From an uncultured Hungatella sp. (lineage in GTDB: Bacteria > Bacillota > Clostridia > Lachnospirales > Lachnospiraceae), in contig CAJUEJ010000003.1 in assembly GCA_910585435.1 (NCBI GenBank), positions 62,001-126,000 of the forward strand: 64,000 bases of DNA, in the 5' to 3' direction. Below the pieces are notes generated by a model. It saw only the letters and a list, made by a program, of their open reading frames with translations. It made no database searches and was not told the DNA's origin. Positions 1-7,933 of the stretch are shown here, in pieces. Position numbers and translations under genes: made by a program. Within the stretch, counting starts at the first letter, position 1, and every line of letters begins with the position of its first letter.

Positions 1-238
1 CCACAAAAAAAATCGTAAGGGATGCTGCCAGAAATGTATAAATTGATACAGAAACCTGAAGAGGAATTCTCTTGGGATGTCTCTGCCGGTACCATTCCCC
101 CAGCAAAAGCAGCCCGAAAAAGCCTGCCCCTGCCAGCCAAATCCATGAATAGGAGACAGATGCCCCTGCATACAGCAGGATCACCCCGTAATATACAAGA
201 CAGACTATGGCCCCAGCCCCGGCAATCCAAATAATCAT
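1..238 (-). CDS. Membrane protein, N-terminal part (possible YdcF/DUF218 family)
   Basis: This is the first 79 codons of a leftward gene that runs off the window. It starts ATG at 238 behind a strong GGAGG about 8 bases upstream. The visible product is almost entirely hydrophobic: an N-terminal membrane segment (MIIWIAGAGAIVCLVYYGV), a second segment around residues 28-48, then a basic stretch (EWYRQRHPKR) and the beginning of a third segment. That pattern fits the N-terminal membrane part of YdcF/SanA-like (DUF218) proteins of Clostridia, but no catalytic part is visible, so the family name is a guess. It follows the U32 gene and may be the last gene of that operon. Confidence 0.6.
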   Translation of the reverse strand, partial: MIIWIAGAGAIVCLVYYGVILLYAGASVSYSWIWLAGAGFFGLLLLGEWYRQRHPKRIPLQVSVSIYTFLAASLTIFFV

Positions 239-334
239 CCTCCTACCTCCTTCACTAATCAGGCACCGGCATGCGCTGCAAAGCAGTACCTGCCATTTTC
301 CCATACAAGACGGGGCCTTGCCCGCAGAATGTTC

Positions 335-414
335 CCCATCCATATCAGGAACGAACTTCCACCCGCAGGATATCCCCATCCATATCAGGAACGGGCCTCC
401 ACCCGCAGGATATC
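335..414. repeat. 40-bp tandem duplication of the 3' end of the U32 gene
   Basis: Two adjacent 40-bp copies (335-374 and 375-414) differ at only a few bases. On the minus strand each copy encodes DILRVE(A/V)RS followed by a TGA, so the last codons and the stop of the U32 gene have been duplicated in tandem. The coding frame ends in the first copy read. A third, decayed copy may follow at about 306-334. Confidence 0.85.
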
Positions 415-1614
415 AAATGCCTCCGCCTCTGCGTCCAAATCCACATACAGCACCTGCTTGGGATGAGGTGCGCTCTCCTGCAGCTGCCCCTTCTCATCAC
501 AGATCCCCCTGACAGCCCCCTGAATATTCCTGCCGTCCGGTTTCATCACTTCGATCACGTCTCCCACAGAGAACTTATTTTTCTGCTCTATCTTTAAGAA
601 GCCTCTGGAATCCACTTCCTCCACGGTTCCCAGGTACGTATAGCTTTTAATATAGGTGCTGTTGTTATAAATCTGGGCATCCGCCCCCGGCTTTCCGAAA
701 TAAAATCCGGTTGTATATTCCCGGTAAGTACATTTTCCAATCTCTTCCCTGTACCACTCCAGATTCTTCCGGTACAATTCCGGAGACTGCCTGTAATCGT
801 CAATGGCTTTCCGATACGTCCTGGCCACGGTGGCCACATACAGGGCTGTCTTCATCCGCCCTTCGATCTTAAAGCTGTCAATCCCCGTCTCGATCAGCTC
901 CGGCACATGCTCCACCATACACAGATCCTTGGAATTGAACAGATAGGTCCCTCTCTCATTCTCATACACCGGCATATACTCTCCCGGCCTTGTCTCCTCC
1001 ACCACTGCATACTTCCACCGACAAGGATGGGTACAGCTTCCCTGGTTAGCATCCCTTCCCGTAAAAAAGTTGCTCAGAAGACATCTTCCCGAATAAGAGA
1101 TACACATAGAGCCGTGAATAAAGCACTCCATCTCCATCTCCTCAGGAATCTTCTCCCGAATCTCCTTAAGCTCCTCAAACGTCAGCTCCCTGGCTGCAAC
1201 CACCCGTTTCGCCCCCATCTGATGCCAGAACAGATACGTCCCGTAATTGGTATTGTTGGCCTGGGTGCTGATATGGATATCCATCTTTGGCAGTACTCTC
1301 CTGGCGATGGCAAACACACCGGGATCCGAGATAATAAGGGCGTCAATCTCCACCTCTTTCAGCTCCTCAAAATATTCCTCCACACCCTCCAGATCTCTAT
1401 TGTGGGCCAGAATATTGGCTGTCACATACACCTTCACGCCTCTCTCATGGGCAAATGCACAGCCCTCCTTCATCTCCTCCAGAGAAAAGTTGTGGGCCTT
1501 GGCCCTCAGCCCAAAAGCCTCTCCCCCGATATACACGGCATCCGCCCCAAAAATCACCGCCGTCTTCAAAACCTCCGGGCTTCCTGCCGGAACCAATAGT
1601 TCTGTCTTCCTCAT
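385..1614 (-). CDS. trhP: Peptidase U32 family protein, probable tRNA U34 hydroxylation protein
   Basis: This is a 409-residue U32-family protein. Despite the peptidase name, members such as TrhP (YrrN/YrrO of Bacillus) act in prephenate-dependent hydroxylation of uridine 34 of tRNAs. The N-terminus LLVPAGSPEVLKTAV and the U32 signature around residues 163-183 (ECFIHGSMCISYSGRC) are clear, with the conserved Cys residues in place. The gene lies 48 bp after trmR, which encodes the methyltransferase acting on the hydroxylated base, and this supports the tRNA role over a protease role. Bacillus has two such genes at this spot; only one is seen here. The C-terminal ten residues are duplicated beyond the stop. 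Confidence 0.85.
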   Translation of the reverse strand: MRKTELLVPAGSPEVLKTAVIFGADAVYIGGEAFGLRAKAHNFSLEEMKEGCAFAHERGVKVYVTANILAHNRDLEGVEEYFEELKEVEIDALIISDPGVFAIARRVLPKMDIHISTQANNTNYGTYLFWHQMGAKRVVAARELTFEELKEIREKIPEEMEMECFIHGSMCISYSGRCLLSNFFTGRDANQGSCTHPCRWKYAVVEETRPGEYMPVYENERGTYLFNSKDLCMVEHVPELIETGIDSFKIEGRMKTALYVATVARTYRKAIDDYRQSPELYRKNLEWYREEIGKCTYREYTTGFYFGKPGADAQIYNNSTYIKSYTYLGTVEEVDSRGFLKIEQKNKFSVGDVIEVMKPDGRNIQGAVRGICDEKGQLQESAPHPKQVLYVDLDAEAEAFDILRVEARS

Positions 1615-1662
1615 TCTTCTATCCTCATTTAATCAGTTTTTATTTTCCTTTGGCGGCCCCGC

Positions 1663-2304
1663 CTATCTCCTGACGCTGACCGCCACTCCGTCCCCGACAG
1701 GGATCACCGCGCTCTCCAGCTGGTCCATATGCTTAATCTGATACAGATACTCCCGCATCCTTCCGTGAATCGTCCTGTCCCGTCTCTCCACTCCGTACCG
1801 GGACTGCACCACATCCCCGTCCTGGAGTACATTATCGGAAAATAATATCCCGCCTCCCGGCATCAGTCTCAAAATATCCGGCAGCCAGTTAAGATACTGC
1901 CCCTTGGCCCCGTCCATAAAAATAAAGTCATAGGTACCTTCCAGCTGCCTTAAAATATCCCCCGCATCTCCCTCCAGCAAAGTCACCCTGTCAGCCACGC
2001 CTGCCCTGGCAAAATTCTCCTTTGCCTCTGCAATCCTGGGTTCGTACTTTTCTATCGTGGTAATCCTGCAGTCCTCTGGCATAACCTGAGCCATCAATAA
2101 AGCAGAATAGCCTACGGCGGTTCCCACTTCCAGAATCGCCCTAGGCTGTTTTGCAACCAGCAATGTTTTCAACAATGCCTTTGTCTCTTTTTTTATAACA
2201 GGAATATTCCTTTCGAGGGCTTCCCTGGCGATCGCTTCACACAGCTGCCCCTCGTCTGGCTCCAGAGAATAAAGATAATCCCGAATGCGTTCTTCTACAA
2301 TCAT
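1663..2304 (-). CDS. trmR: Class I SAM O-methyltransferase, probable tRNA 5-hydroxyuridine methyltransferase
   Basis: This 213-residue protein is of the catechol-O-methyltransferase-like fold. Motif I (EVGTAVGYSALLMA, about residues 60-73), the acidic loop (TTIEKYEPR) and the metal-binding FMDGAKGQY motif are all visible. In Bacillus the orthologue YrrM/TrmR methylates 5-hydroxyuridine-34 of tRNA to 5-methoxyuridine, using the product of the U32 enzyme encoded just downstream. Its ATG overlaps the stop of the upstream MltG-like gene by four bases, so the genes are translationally coupled. A small-molecule O-methyltransferase role cannot be ruled out from sequence alone. Confidence 0.87.
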   Translation of the reverse strand: MIVEERIRDYLYSLEPDEGQLCEAIAREALERNIPVIKKETKALLKTLLVAKQPRAILEVGTAVGYSALLMAQVMPEDCRITTIEKYEPRIAEAKENFARAGVADRVTLLEGDAGDILRQLEGTYDFIFMDGAKGQYLNWLPDILRLMPGGGILFSDNVLQDGDVVQSRYGVERRDRTIHGRMREYLYQIKHMDQLESAVIPVGDGVAVSVRR

Positions 2305-2723
2305 TGAGATTCCTCTCCATCCAAATCTTCTTCTGTAATCCCGTCCCGCAGCATGATAATAATCTCTTTTGAAGTCATGGAAGTATTTAACAGGTATGTC
2401 CCTGCCTTCACCGGATTCTCCGTTCCGCCGTATTCATAGAAAATACTCTGAATCAGGAAGGCATACCGGTTCTTCACCAGCCCTCCCCGTTCCAGGGCCA
2501 CCGCGATGTCCCCCAGCTTCTCGTCATCTCCGATGGTAACCCTCATGTTCACCCCCGGCTCCTGTGCCACCGCAGTGGAATAGAACACGCTGTATCCAAA
2601 TTCATACCCTTTGGTAACCCCTTTATAGAGAAGCATGATCACCACTGCGTAGACGATCAGTTTCCATGATACCAGAATGATGGTACTGGTCACTTTATTA
2701 ATCTCTTTTGCTGTCTGGTTCAT
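2301..2723 (-). CDS. Short MltG/YceG-like membrane protein lacking the catalytic domain
   Basis: The product has 140 residues: an N-terminal transmembrane helix (about 15-35), then an extracytoplasmic region matching the LysM-like N-terminal part of MltG/YceG (DEKLGDIAVALERGGLVKN, then KAGTYLLNTSMTSKEII). MltG itself is a roughly 330-residue endolytic peptidoglycan transglycosylase. Here the protein stops before the catalytic domain and no remnant of that domain lies downstream, so it cannot be an active transglycosylase. It sits where yrrL (mltG-like) sits in Bacillus. Such short versions seem usual in this bacterial group rather than a recent truncation, because the stop is coupled to trmR by an ATGA overlap. 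Confidence 0.8.
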   Translation of the reverse strand: MNQTAKEINKVTSTIILVSWKLIVYAVVIMLLYKGVTKGYEFGYSVFYSTAVAQEPGVNMRVTIGDDEKLGDIAVALERGGLVKNRYAFLIQSIFYEYGGTENPVKAGTYLLNTSMTSKEIIIMLRDGITEEDLDGEESQ

Positions 2724-2743
2724 ATTCCGTTATCTCCTCCGGA

Positions 2744-4423
2744 TTACACTTCCATAATAATGGGCAAAATCATAGGATTCCTCTTCATCCGTTTCCACAG
2801 AAAATCACTTAAGCTGTCACGGATAATATTTTTGATCTTGCCCCAGTCGCTGACGCGCCGATCCAGGCACTCCTGCACTGCTTCCAGCACCACCTGCCTT
2901 GCCTCCTCCAGAAGATCCTCTGATTCTCTCACATACACAAATCCTCTGGATACCAGATCTGGCCCGGCCAAAAGCTGGTTGGAATATTTTTCCAGGGTCA
3001 GCACTACAATGATAATACCATTCTGAGCCAGGTTTTGTCTATCCCTAAGGACAATATTTCCAACATCGCCTACGCCGAGCCCGTCAACCAGTATGGCTCC
3101 TGCCTGGACATGATCCACAATCCTGCACTCCTCCTGTGACAGCTCCACCACGTCCCCTGAGGACATAAGAAGAATATTCTCCTTGGGAATCCCCATAGAC
3201 TCTGCCAGTCCCTTGTGAGCCACAAGATGGCGGTATTCCCCATGAACCGGAAGGGCGTACTTGGGATGGGTCAGAGAATAGATCAGCTTGATCTCCTCCT
3301 GGCAGGCATGTCCTGACACATGGGTATCCTGGAAAATCACATCTGCCCCTTTGATGGACAGCTCGTTGATAACCTTGGAGACAGCCTTCTCATTGCCTGG
3401 AATCGGCGAAGAGCTGAAAATCACCACGTCCCCCGGCTTGATAGACACTTTTTTATGGACATTGGAAGCCATCCGGGACAGGGCCGCCATGGCCTCTCCC
3501 TGACTTCCTGTGGTAATCAATACCGTCTTCTCATCCGGGTAATTCTTCAGATTATCGATGTCGATCAGCGTCCCGTCCGGAATCTTTATATATCCCAGCT
3601 CGCTGGCCGTTCCGATAACCGTCACCATGCTGCGTCCCTCTATGACCACCTTCCTGCCGTACTTGTACGCAGAATTAACAATCTGCTGCACACGATCCAC
3701 ATTGGAGGCAAAGGTTGCCACAATAATCCGGTTATTTTTATGCTCTGCAAATATGGCGTCAAATGTCCTTCCTACAGTCCGCTCTGACGCTGTAAATCCG
3801 GTGCGGATGGCGTTGGTGCTGTCACACAGCAGGGCCAGCACGCCCTTTTTCCCCAGCTCTGCAAAGCGCTGCAGATCCGCGGATTCCCCGAACACCGGCG
3901 TGTAATCAATCTTAAAGTCACCTGTGTGCATAATAATTCCCACCGGGGTAAACACTGCCAGGGCGGAGGCGTCGGCAATGCTGTGATTGGTCTTCACAAA
4001 TTCAATGCGGAAGCATCCCAGATTGATGGATTGTCCGTGTTTTACCACTTTCCGCTTGGTGGTTTTTAAAAGATTATGCTCTTTTAATTTATTTTCAATC
4101 AAAGCCACAGTCAGCTTTGTACCGTATACCGGCACATTGATCTCCTGCAGCACATAGGGCAGGGCACCGATATGGTCCTCATGTCCGTGGGTAATGACAA
4201 AGCCTTTTACTTTTTCAATGTTCTGTTTCAAGTACGTAATGTCCGGAATGCACAAGTCGATTCCCAGCATATCGTCGCTTGGAAATGCCAGGCCGCAGTC
4301 AATCACGATAATACTGTCCTCATACTCAATGGCCGTAATATTCATTCCAATCTGTTCCAGTCCGCCCAAAGGAATGATCTTTACTTTCCCATTCCGAATC
4401 TGCTGTTTATTCTGTTGTTTCAA
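2744..4423 (-). CDS. rnj: Ribonuclease J
   Basis: This beta-CASP metallo-beta-lactamase has 5'-3' exonuclease and endonuclease activity in mRNA turnover and RNA maturation. The N-terminus KIIPLGGLEQIGMN, the zinc motif THGHEDHIGALPYV, the TGDFKIDYTP and CDSTNA motifs and the C-terminal HVSGHA and PVHGEYRH motifs are all present. I chose a TTG start at 4423 because GGAGG lies about 7 bases upstream and the protein then begins next to the conserved KVKIIPLGG. An in-frame ATG at 4471 would add 16 residues and overlap the previous stop, but has no good ribosome site. Confidence 0.93.
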   Translation of the reverse strand: MKQQNKQQIRNGKVKIIPLGGLEQIGMNITAIEYEDSIIVIDCGLAFPSDDMLGIDLCIPDITYLKQNIEKVKGFVITHGHEDHIGALPYVLQEINVPVYGTKLTVALIENKLKEHNLLKTTKRKVVKHGQSINLGCFRIEFVKTNHSIADASALAVFTPVGIIMHTGDFKIDYTPVFGESADLQRFAELGKKGVLALLCDSTNAIRTGFTASERTVGRTFDAIFAEHKNNRIIVATFASNVDRVQQIVNSAYKYGRKVVIEGRSMVTVIGTASELGYIKIPDGTLIDIDNLKNYPDEKTVLITTGSQGEAMAALSRMASNVHKKVSIKPGDVVIFSSSPIPGNEKAVSKVINELSIKGADVIFQDTHVSGHACQEEIKLIYSLTHPKYALPVHGEYRHLVAHKGLAESMGIPKENILLMSSGDVVELSQEECRIVDHVQAGAILVDGLGVGDVGNIVLRDRQNLAQNGIIIVVLTLEKYSNQLLAGPDLVSRGFVYVRESEDLLEEARQVVLEAVQECLDRRVSDWGKIKNIIRDSLSDFLWKRMKRNPMILPIIMEV

Positions 4424-4470
4424 ATCTTTACCTCCATATTTTATTCCTCTCTGTCTGAACCTGCTGTTCA

Positions 4471-4743
4471 TTATTTTTCTAATTCAATATCCATATCTTC
4501 CATCAGTTCCGTAAAAATCTTAAACAGATAGTCTATCTCGCTGTCGTCTTCCACAAACTCATAGACAGCCTCCTCTTCCTCTGCCTTCGATCTGTCTTTT
4601 AAAATATAACACTCTCCGTCCTCATCCTCCGTGTCTGTCACCAACAGATAGCTCATCCCGTTAATCTTTGTCTCTTCCAAAACATAAAAATCTACGTTTT
4701 CCCCCTCTTCTGTCTCCAGGGTAATCATTTTCTCTTCACTCAT
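4471..4743 (-). CDS. DUF1292 family protein (YrzB-like)
   Basis: This is a 90-residue acidic protein. Its pattern ITLETEEGENVDFYVLEE, GMSYLLVTD and ECYILKD is characteristic of DUF1292/YrzB. The family has no established biochemical function, but it is regularly found next to ruvX and ireB in Firmicutes, as here. The gene is 24 bp downstream of ruvX. Its stop overlaps a possible early ATG for RNase J. No membrane segment or signal peptide is visible. Confidence 0.87.
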   Translation of the reverse strand: MSEEKMITLETEEGENVDFYVLEETKINGMSYLLVTDTEDEDGECYILKDRSKAEEEEAVYEFVEDDSEIDYLFKIFTELMEDMDIELEK

Positions 4744-4767
4744 CTACTGCTCCTTTTGTCCGCAGCT

Positions 4768-5217
4768 TTATCCGTGCTGCTCCTTCTGCCCGCAGCTTGG
4801 GTCCATGCTGCTCATAAAATCCTGTAAAATGATTGTGGCGGCAACCTTGTCAATCACTTTTTTTCGCTCTTCTCTGGGCACACCGCTTTCTTCCAAAATC
4901 TGGTCCGCCGCTATTGTAGTCAGGCGCTCATCCTGTAAAATCACAGGAAGGCCTGTCCTTCGCTCCAGCATCTTTTTAAATTCTTCCGTTTTTTTCCCAC
5001 GTTCTCCTATGGAATCATCCATATTCTTAGGATAACCCAAAACAATGGTCGTAACCTGGTATTCCTTAATTAACGCCTCGATTCTCTGACATGTCTGACG
5101 CAGCTTGTTTTCTTCTTTCCGTGTGATGGTCTCCACTCCCTGGGCTGTAAAACCTAAAGGATCCGTGACCGCAACGCCTACAGTTTTCGACCCGAAATCC
5201 AACCCCATTATCCTCAT
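4768..5217 (-). CDS. ruvX: Holliday junction resolvase-like protein RuvX (YqgF)
   Basis: This 149-residue RNase H-fold protein is of the RuvX/YqgF family, implicated in Holliday-junction resolution and pre-16S rRNA processing. The start [19 protein letters not shown] with its catalytic Asp, the [14 protein letters not shown] loop, LQDERLTT and the closing [10 protein letters not shown] segment are all intact. The open frame extends upstream to 5343, but the family start is at 5217, preceded by GGAG, and the extra 42 residues match nothing. The length is normal for the family. It lies between ireB and the DUF1292 gene. Confidence 0.92.
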   Translation of the reverse strand: MRIMGLDFGSKTVGVAVTDPLGFTAQGVETITRKEENKLRQTCQRIEALIKEYQVTTIVLGYPKNMDDSIGERGKKTEEFKKMLERRTGLPVILQDERLTTIAADQILEESGVPREERKKVIDKVAATIILQDFMSSMDPSCGQKEQHG

Positions 5218-5576
5218 AACAGACTCCGATTCTCTGCAAAATAAAAATGGTTCTCTAAATAGCAGCCCCAGTTTTGCCGCTGAAGCTGCTTTTTGCATAA
5301 ACAACATCCCCATCCCCAGGCTTCTTTGCCTGCGGCAGCCCACTCTGTGACATAATATTCGGGAGTTGAAATTTTTTCTCTGCTACAAGAAGATTTGTGC
5401 AAAACATTTTCTATCACAGGACACAATCTCCACTGATATGAAAAAGAATCCCACAAACGAGATTCTCCGCCTGCAGCAGGCCGCTGTAGCAGTATAATCT
5501 GTTTCCACAAACTAAAAACACGCCCCTGATTCCCAGTCTGCGGCGGGGCCTTAAAAACGCTATGACTCACGTACTC
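5218..5576. other. Intergenic region between ireB and ruvX
   Basis: About 360 bases without a convincing gene. A minus-strand open frame (5214-5570) is rich in Trp, Cys and Gln, has no family resemblance and no good ribosome site, and I regard it as chance. A weak hairpin (GAATC at 5447-5451 with GATTC at 5460-5464) is present. Nothing else is supported. Confidence 0.5.
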
Positions 5577-5837
5577 TTATCTTAATCTCGTATCAATATA
5601 CACAGACAAAAGCTCCTCCAGAATCTCATCCCTCTCCACCTTCATGATGAGACTTCTGGCGTTCTTGTGGCTGGTAATATAGGTTGGATCTCCAGACATG
5701 ATATAACCTACGATCTGGCTGACCGGATTATATCCCTTTTCAGTCAGGGCAGTATACACCTGCTCCAAGACCTGGCTTACATCCATCTTATTCTCTTGTA
5801 CGGTTCGGAAATACTGTGTATTATGAATATCGCCCAT
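5577..5837 (-). CDS. ireB: IreB family regulatory phosphoprotein (DUF965)
   Basis: This small 86-residue protein matches IreB/YrzL. The conserved parts are VLEQVYTALTEKGYNP, QIVGYIMSGDPTYITSHKNAR and RDEILEELLSVYI. In Enterococcus, IreB is phosphorylated by the PASTA kinase IreK and acts as a negative regulator of cephalosporin resistance; the role in Clostridia is unproven. The gene lies between mtaB (35 bp upstream) and ruvX, its usual place. A threonine stretch near residues 7-13 (TQYFRTV) could hold the phosphosites; this is inference from position. Confidence 0.92.
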   Translation of the reverse strand: MGDIHNTQYFRTVQENKMDVSQVLEQVYTALTEKGYNPVSQIVGYIMSGDPTYITSHKNARSLIMKVERDEILEELLSVYIDTRLR

Positions 5838-5871
5838 TTGTCCTCACGTCCTTCAACTGTTCCTAACTATT

Positions 5872-7269
5872 CTATACTACTTTTGGGGATTCGTCAAGAG
5901 GGGCTTCGATTTGCAAAAGGAGAGTCTCCGGGTTAATCATGGAGATCAGTCTTCCTGTCACAAGCCGGCCCTCCAGAAATTTTGATTCCTGTTTCCAGGG
6001 AAGGGCTGCTTTTACATACTCTCTGGTGTGGCCAATCAGATACTCTTCCCCCTCTATGGTAACCTTTTCTTCCAGAAGGACTTCCCTGTCTTCTCCCAAA
6101 AAGCTTTGGCGGTATTCCCGGGACATTTTCTGCTCCAGAGTGAGTAGCAAATCGCTTCTGGCAGCCTTCACAGCTTCTGGCAGCTGCCCCTCCATGGCAG
6201 CGGCTCTGGTGCCTGCCCGCCTGGAATACTTAAAGACATGGATTTCATAAAAATGTATCTTTTTCAAAAACTCCACTGTTTTTTGGAATTCCTCTTCTGT
6301 CTCCTGGGGGAAGCCTGCGATCACATCCGTTGTGATGGCAGGACGGTCAAACCATTCTCTCAAGAGCCGGCAGCCTTCCTCATATTGTCTGACAGTGTAA
6401 TGGCGGTTCATTCTTTTCAGGGTTTCATCGCACCCGCTTTGCAGGGACAGGTGGAAATGAGGACATATAGTCCTGAGCCCTGACAGGGTTTTTACAAAAT
6501 CTTCCGTGATGATTCTCGGTTCCAGGGAGCCAAGACGTATTCTTTGCAGATCAGGGATCTGATCCAGCTTTATCAGAAGCCCAAGCAGGCCTTCTCTTTC
6601 TTCCTCTGGAAAATCCAGACCGTAGGAGCTTAGATGGATTCCCGTCAGCACCACCTCCCGATAGCCTGCCTGTGCCAGACGTCTGGCTTCCCCGATAACC
6701 TCCTCCGGCTTGCGGCTCCGCACACGGCCTCTGGTATAAGGGATGATGCAATAGCTGCAGAACTGATTGCAGCCATCCTGGATCTTTATAAATGCTCTGG
6801 TATGTTCTGCATCCTTTTCTATGCTCAGAGGTTCATACTCTCTGGTTTTTCCGATATCAATTACATAGGAGCAGGCCTTGGCACTCTCTGTGTCTTCCCT
6901 GTTCTCTTCCCCACCCTCCCCGGCTTTCGCAAAATAGTCTTCCAAAATTTCCGCCAGATCCTTTTTCCTGTTATTCCCGATAACCAGATCTACCGCCTTA
7001 TCCGCTATGAGGCTTTCCTTTGCAGCCTGCACATAGCAGCCGGCGGCAACCACTACCCCGCGAGGATTCATTTTTTTTGCCCGGTGAAGCATCTGTCTGG
7101 ATTTGCGATCCGCAATATTGGTGACTGAGCAGGTGTTAATCACATATACATCCGCCTGCTCCTGAAAAGAAACAATCTCATATCCCGCCGCCTCCAGCTG
7201 CTGCTGCATGGCCTCCGTCTCATAAGCATTTACCTTACATCCCAGATTGTGCAAAGCTGCTTTTCTCAT
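5872..7269 (-). CDS. mtaB: tRNA t6A37 methylthiotransferase MtaB
   Basis: This 465-residue radical-SAM enzyme converts t6A37 to ms2t6A37 in ANN-decoding tRNAs. The N-terminal UPF0004 domain carries the three auxiliary cluster cysteines (C11, C47, C78). The radical-SAM CxxxCxxC (CNQFCSYC) holds C167, C171 and C174, and a TRAM-like domain closes the protein. The GCKVNAYE start and TRGRVRSR segment point to MtaB rather than MiaB or RimO. The ATG at 7269 is preceded by GAGGAG, which lies in the last degenerate unit of a tandem repeat array in the leader. Confidence 0.94.
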   Translation of the reverse strand: MRKAALHNLGCKVNAYETEAMQQQLEAAGYEIVSFQEQADVYVINTCSVTNIADRKSRQMLHRAKKMNPRGVVVAAGCYVQAAKESLIADKAVDLVIGNNRKKDLAEILEDYFAKAGEGGEENREDTESAKACSYVIDIGKTREYEPLSIEKDAEHTRAFIKIQDGCNQFCSYCIIPYTRGRVRSRKPEEVIGEARRLAQAGYREVVLTGIHLSSYGLDFPEEEREGLLGLLIKLDQIPDLQRIRLGSLEPRIITEDFVKTLSGLRTICPHFHLSLQSGCDETLKRMNRHYTVRQYEEGCRLLREWFDRPAITTDVIAGFPQETEEEFQKTVEFLKKIHFYEIHVFKYSRRAGTRAAAMEGQLPEAVKAARSDLLLTLEQKMSREYRQSFLGEDREVLLEEKVTIEGEEYLIGHTREYVKAALPWKQESKFLEGRLVTGRLISMINPETLLLQIEAPLDESPKVV

Positions 7270-7272
7270 ACT

Positions 7273-7462
7273 TCTTGCTCCTCGTCTAATTTCTTGCTTA
7301 TCGCTTGATTTCCTGTTTCTCGCTTAGTTCCTTGTTTCCTGCTTAGTTCCTTGTTCCTTGCTTAGTTTCTTGTTTCCTGCTTAGTTCCTTGTTCCTTGCT
7401 TAGTTGCCTGTCTCTCGCTTAGTTTCTTGTTTCCTGCTTAGTTCCTTGTTCCCTGCTCATAT
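7273..7462. repeat. 19-bp tandem repeat array in the mtaB leader
   Basis: Ten contiguous 19-bp units follow a consensus CCTTGTTYCCTGCTTAGTT on the plus strand. The central units are nearly identical; the outer ones, especially that next to mtaB, are degenerate. On the minus (transcribed) strand each unit contains a purine-rich stretch such as AAGGAAC, like a Shine-Dalgarno site, and the real mtaB ribosome site is the last of the series. There are no spacers, so it is not a CRISPR array. Confidence 0.88.
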
Positions 7463-7514
7463 TCATGTTGCGAACAGTAACAAACTTTCTTCTATTTTTC
7501 ATGCAATCTTCCTA

Positions 7515-7543
7515 TTGACTTTTCCCAGCCTTATCTGTAGTAT
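7515..7543 (+). promoter_or_regulatory. Sigma-A promoter of the HPr-like gene
   Basis: TTGACT (7515-7520), a 17-base spacer and TAGTAT (7538-7543) lie about 64 bases before the HPr-like start. A small hairpin CAGGGC-AA-GCCCTG follows in the leader near 7555-7568. Confidence 0.6.
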
Positions 7544-7606
7544 TTAACATAGAGCAGGGCAAGCCCTGGCATTTATTAAGATAATCATCAAGGAGGGCAT
7601 TTATTT

Positions 7607-7846
7607 ATGAAAACTGTACGTATTTCTTTAAATTCTATCGATAAAGTAAAGTCTTTTGTAAACGACCTGACCAAGTTTGACGTTGACTTTGATTTGGTAT
7701 CCGGCAGATACGTGATCGATGCAAAATCCATCATGGGAATCTTCAGCCTGGATTTATCCAAGCCTATCGATTTAAACATCCATGCCGAGACTGAATCCAC
7801 TGTCAATGAGATACTTAATGTACTGTCACCCTATTTAATTCATTGA
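7607..7846 (+). CDS. HPr-like protein without the phosphocarrier histidine
   Basis: This 79-residue protein has the HPr fold pattern. The C-terminal half is well matched: KSIMGIFSLDLSKPIDL corresponds to the HPr regulatory-serine region, followed by a helix (ESTVNEILNVLSPYL). The N-terminal active-site motif of HPr (GIHARPA, with His15) is absent; the region reads LNSIDKVKSFVNDLTKFD. It therefore cannot relay phosphate from EI to EII, but it might be phosphorylated on the serine by HPr kinase, like Crh, or only bind partners. It has an AAGGAGGG ribosome site, its own promoter and a terminator, and is monocistronic, opposite to both neighbours. Confidence 0.85.
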   Translation: MKTVRISLNSIDKVKSFVNDLTKFDVDFDLVSGRYVIDAKSIMGIFSLDLSKPIDLNIHAETESTVNEILNVLSPYLIH

Positions 7847-7878
7847 CACACATACGAGTCCATTTGACACACATACGA
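7844..7878 (+). repeat. Direct repeat after the HPr-like gene
   Basis: TTGACACACATACGA occurs twice (7844-7858 and 7864-7878), separated by five bases, just after the HPr-like stop. No function is apparent. Confidence 0.7.
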
Positions 7879-7886
7879 AAAACCAG

Positions 7887-7919
7887 GAGGCTGCTTACAG
7901 CAGCCTCTTTGTTCTTTGC
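7887..7919. terminator. Bidirectional terminator between the HPr-like gene and thiI
   Basis: A perfect 9-bp stem, GAGGCTGCT (7887-7895) with AGCAGCCTC (7899-7907), has a three-base loop. It is followed on the plus strand by TTTGTTCTTT; on the minus strand the same hairpin is followed by a run of five T, so it can serve thiI as well. Confidence 0.85.
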
Positions 7920-7933
7920 CGTCAATCTTTCGT

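Noticed and set aside
907..1599. 230-codon plus-strand frame opposite the U32 gene
   Set aside because: It is antisense to a conserved enzyme, rich in His/Leu/Pro, with no family likeness.
5214..5570. 118-codon minus frame between ireB and ruvX
   Set aside because: Trp/Cys/Gln-rich, no ribosome site, overlaps the ruvX start; judged chance.
7273..7462. CRISPR-like periodicity
   Set aside because: Units of 19 bp are contiguous, with no spacers and no cas genes.
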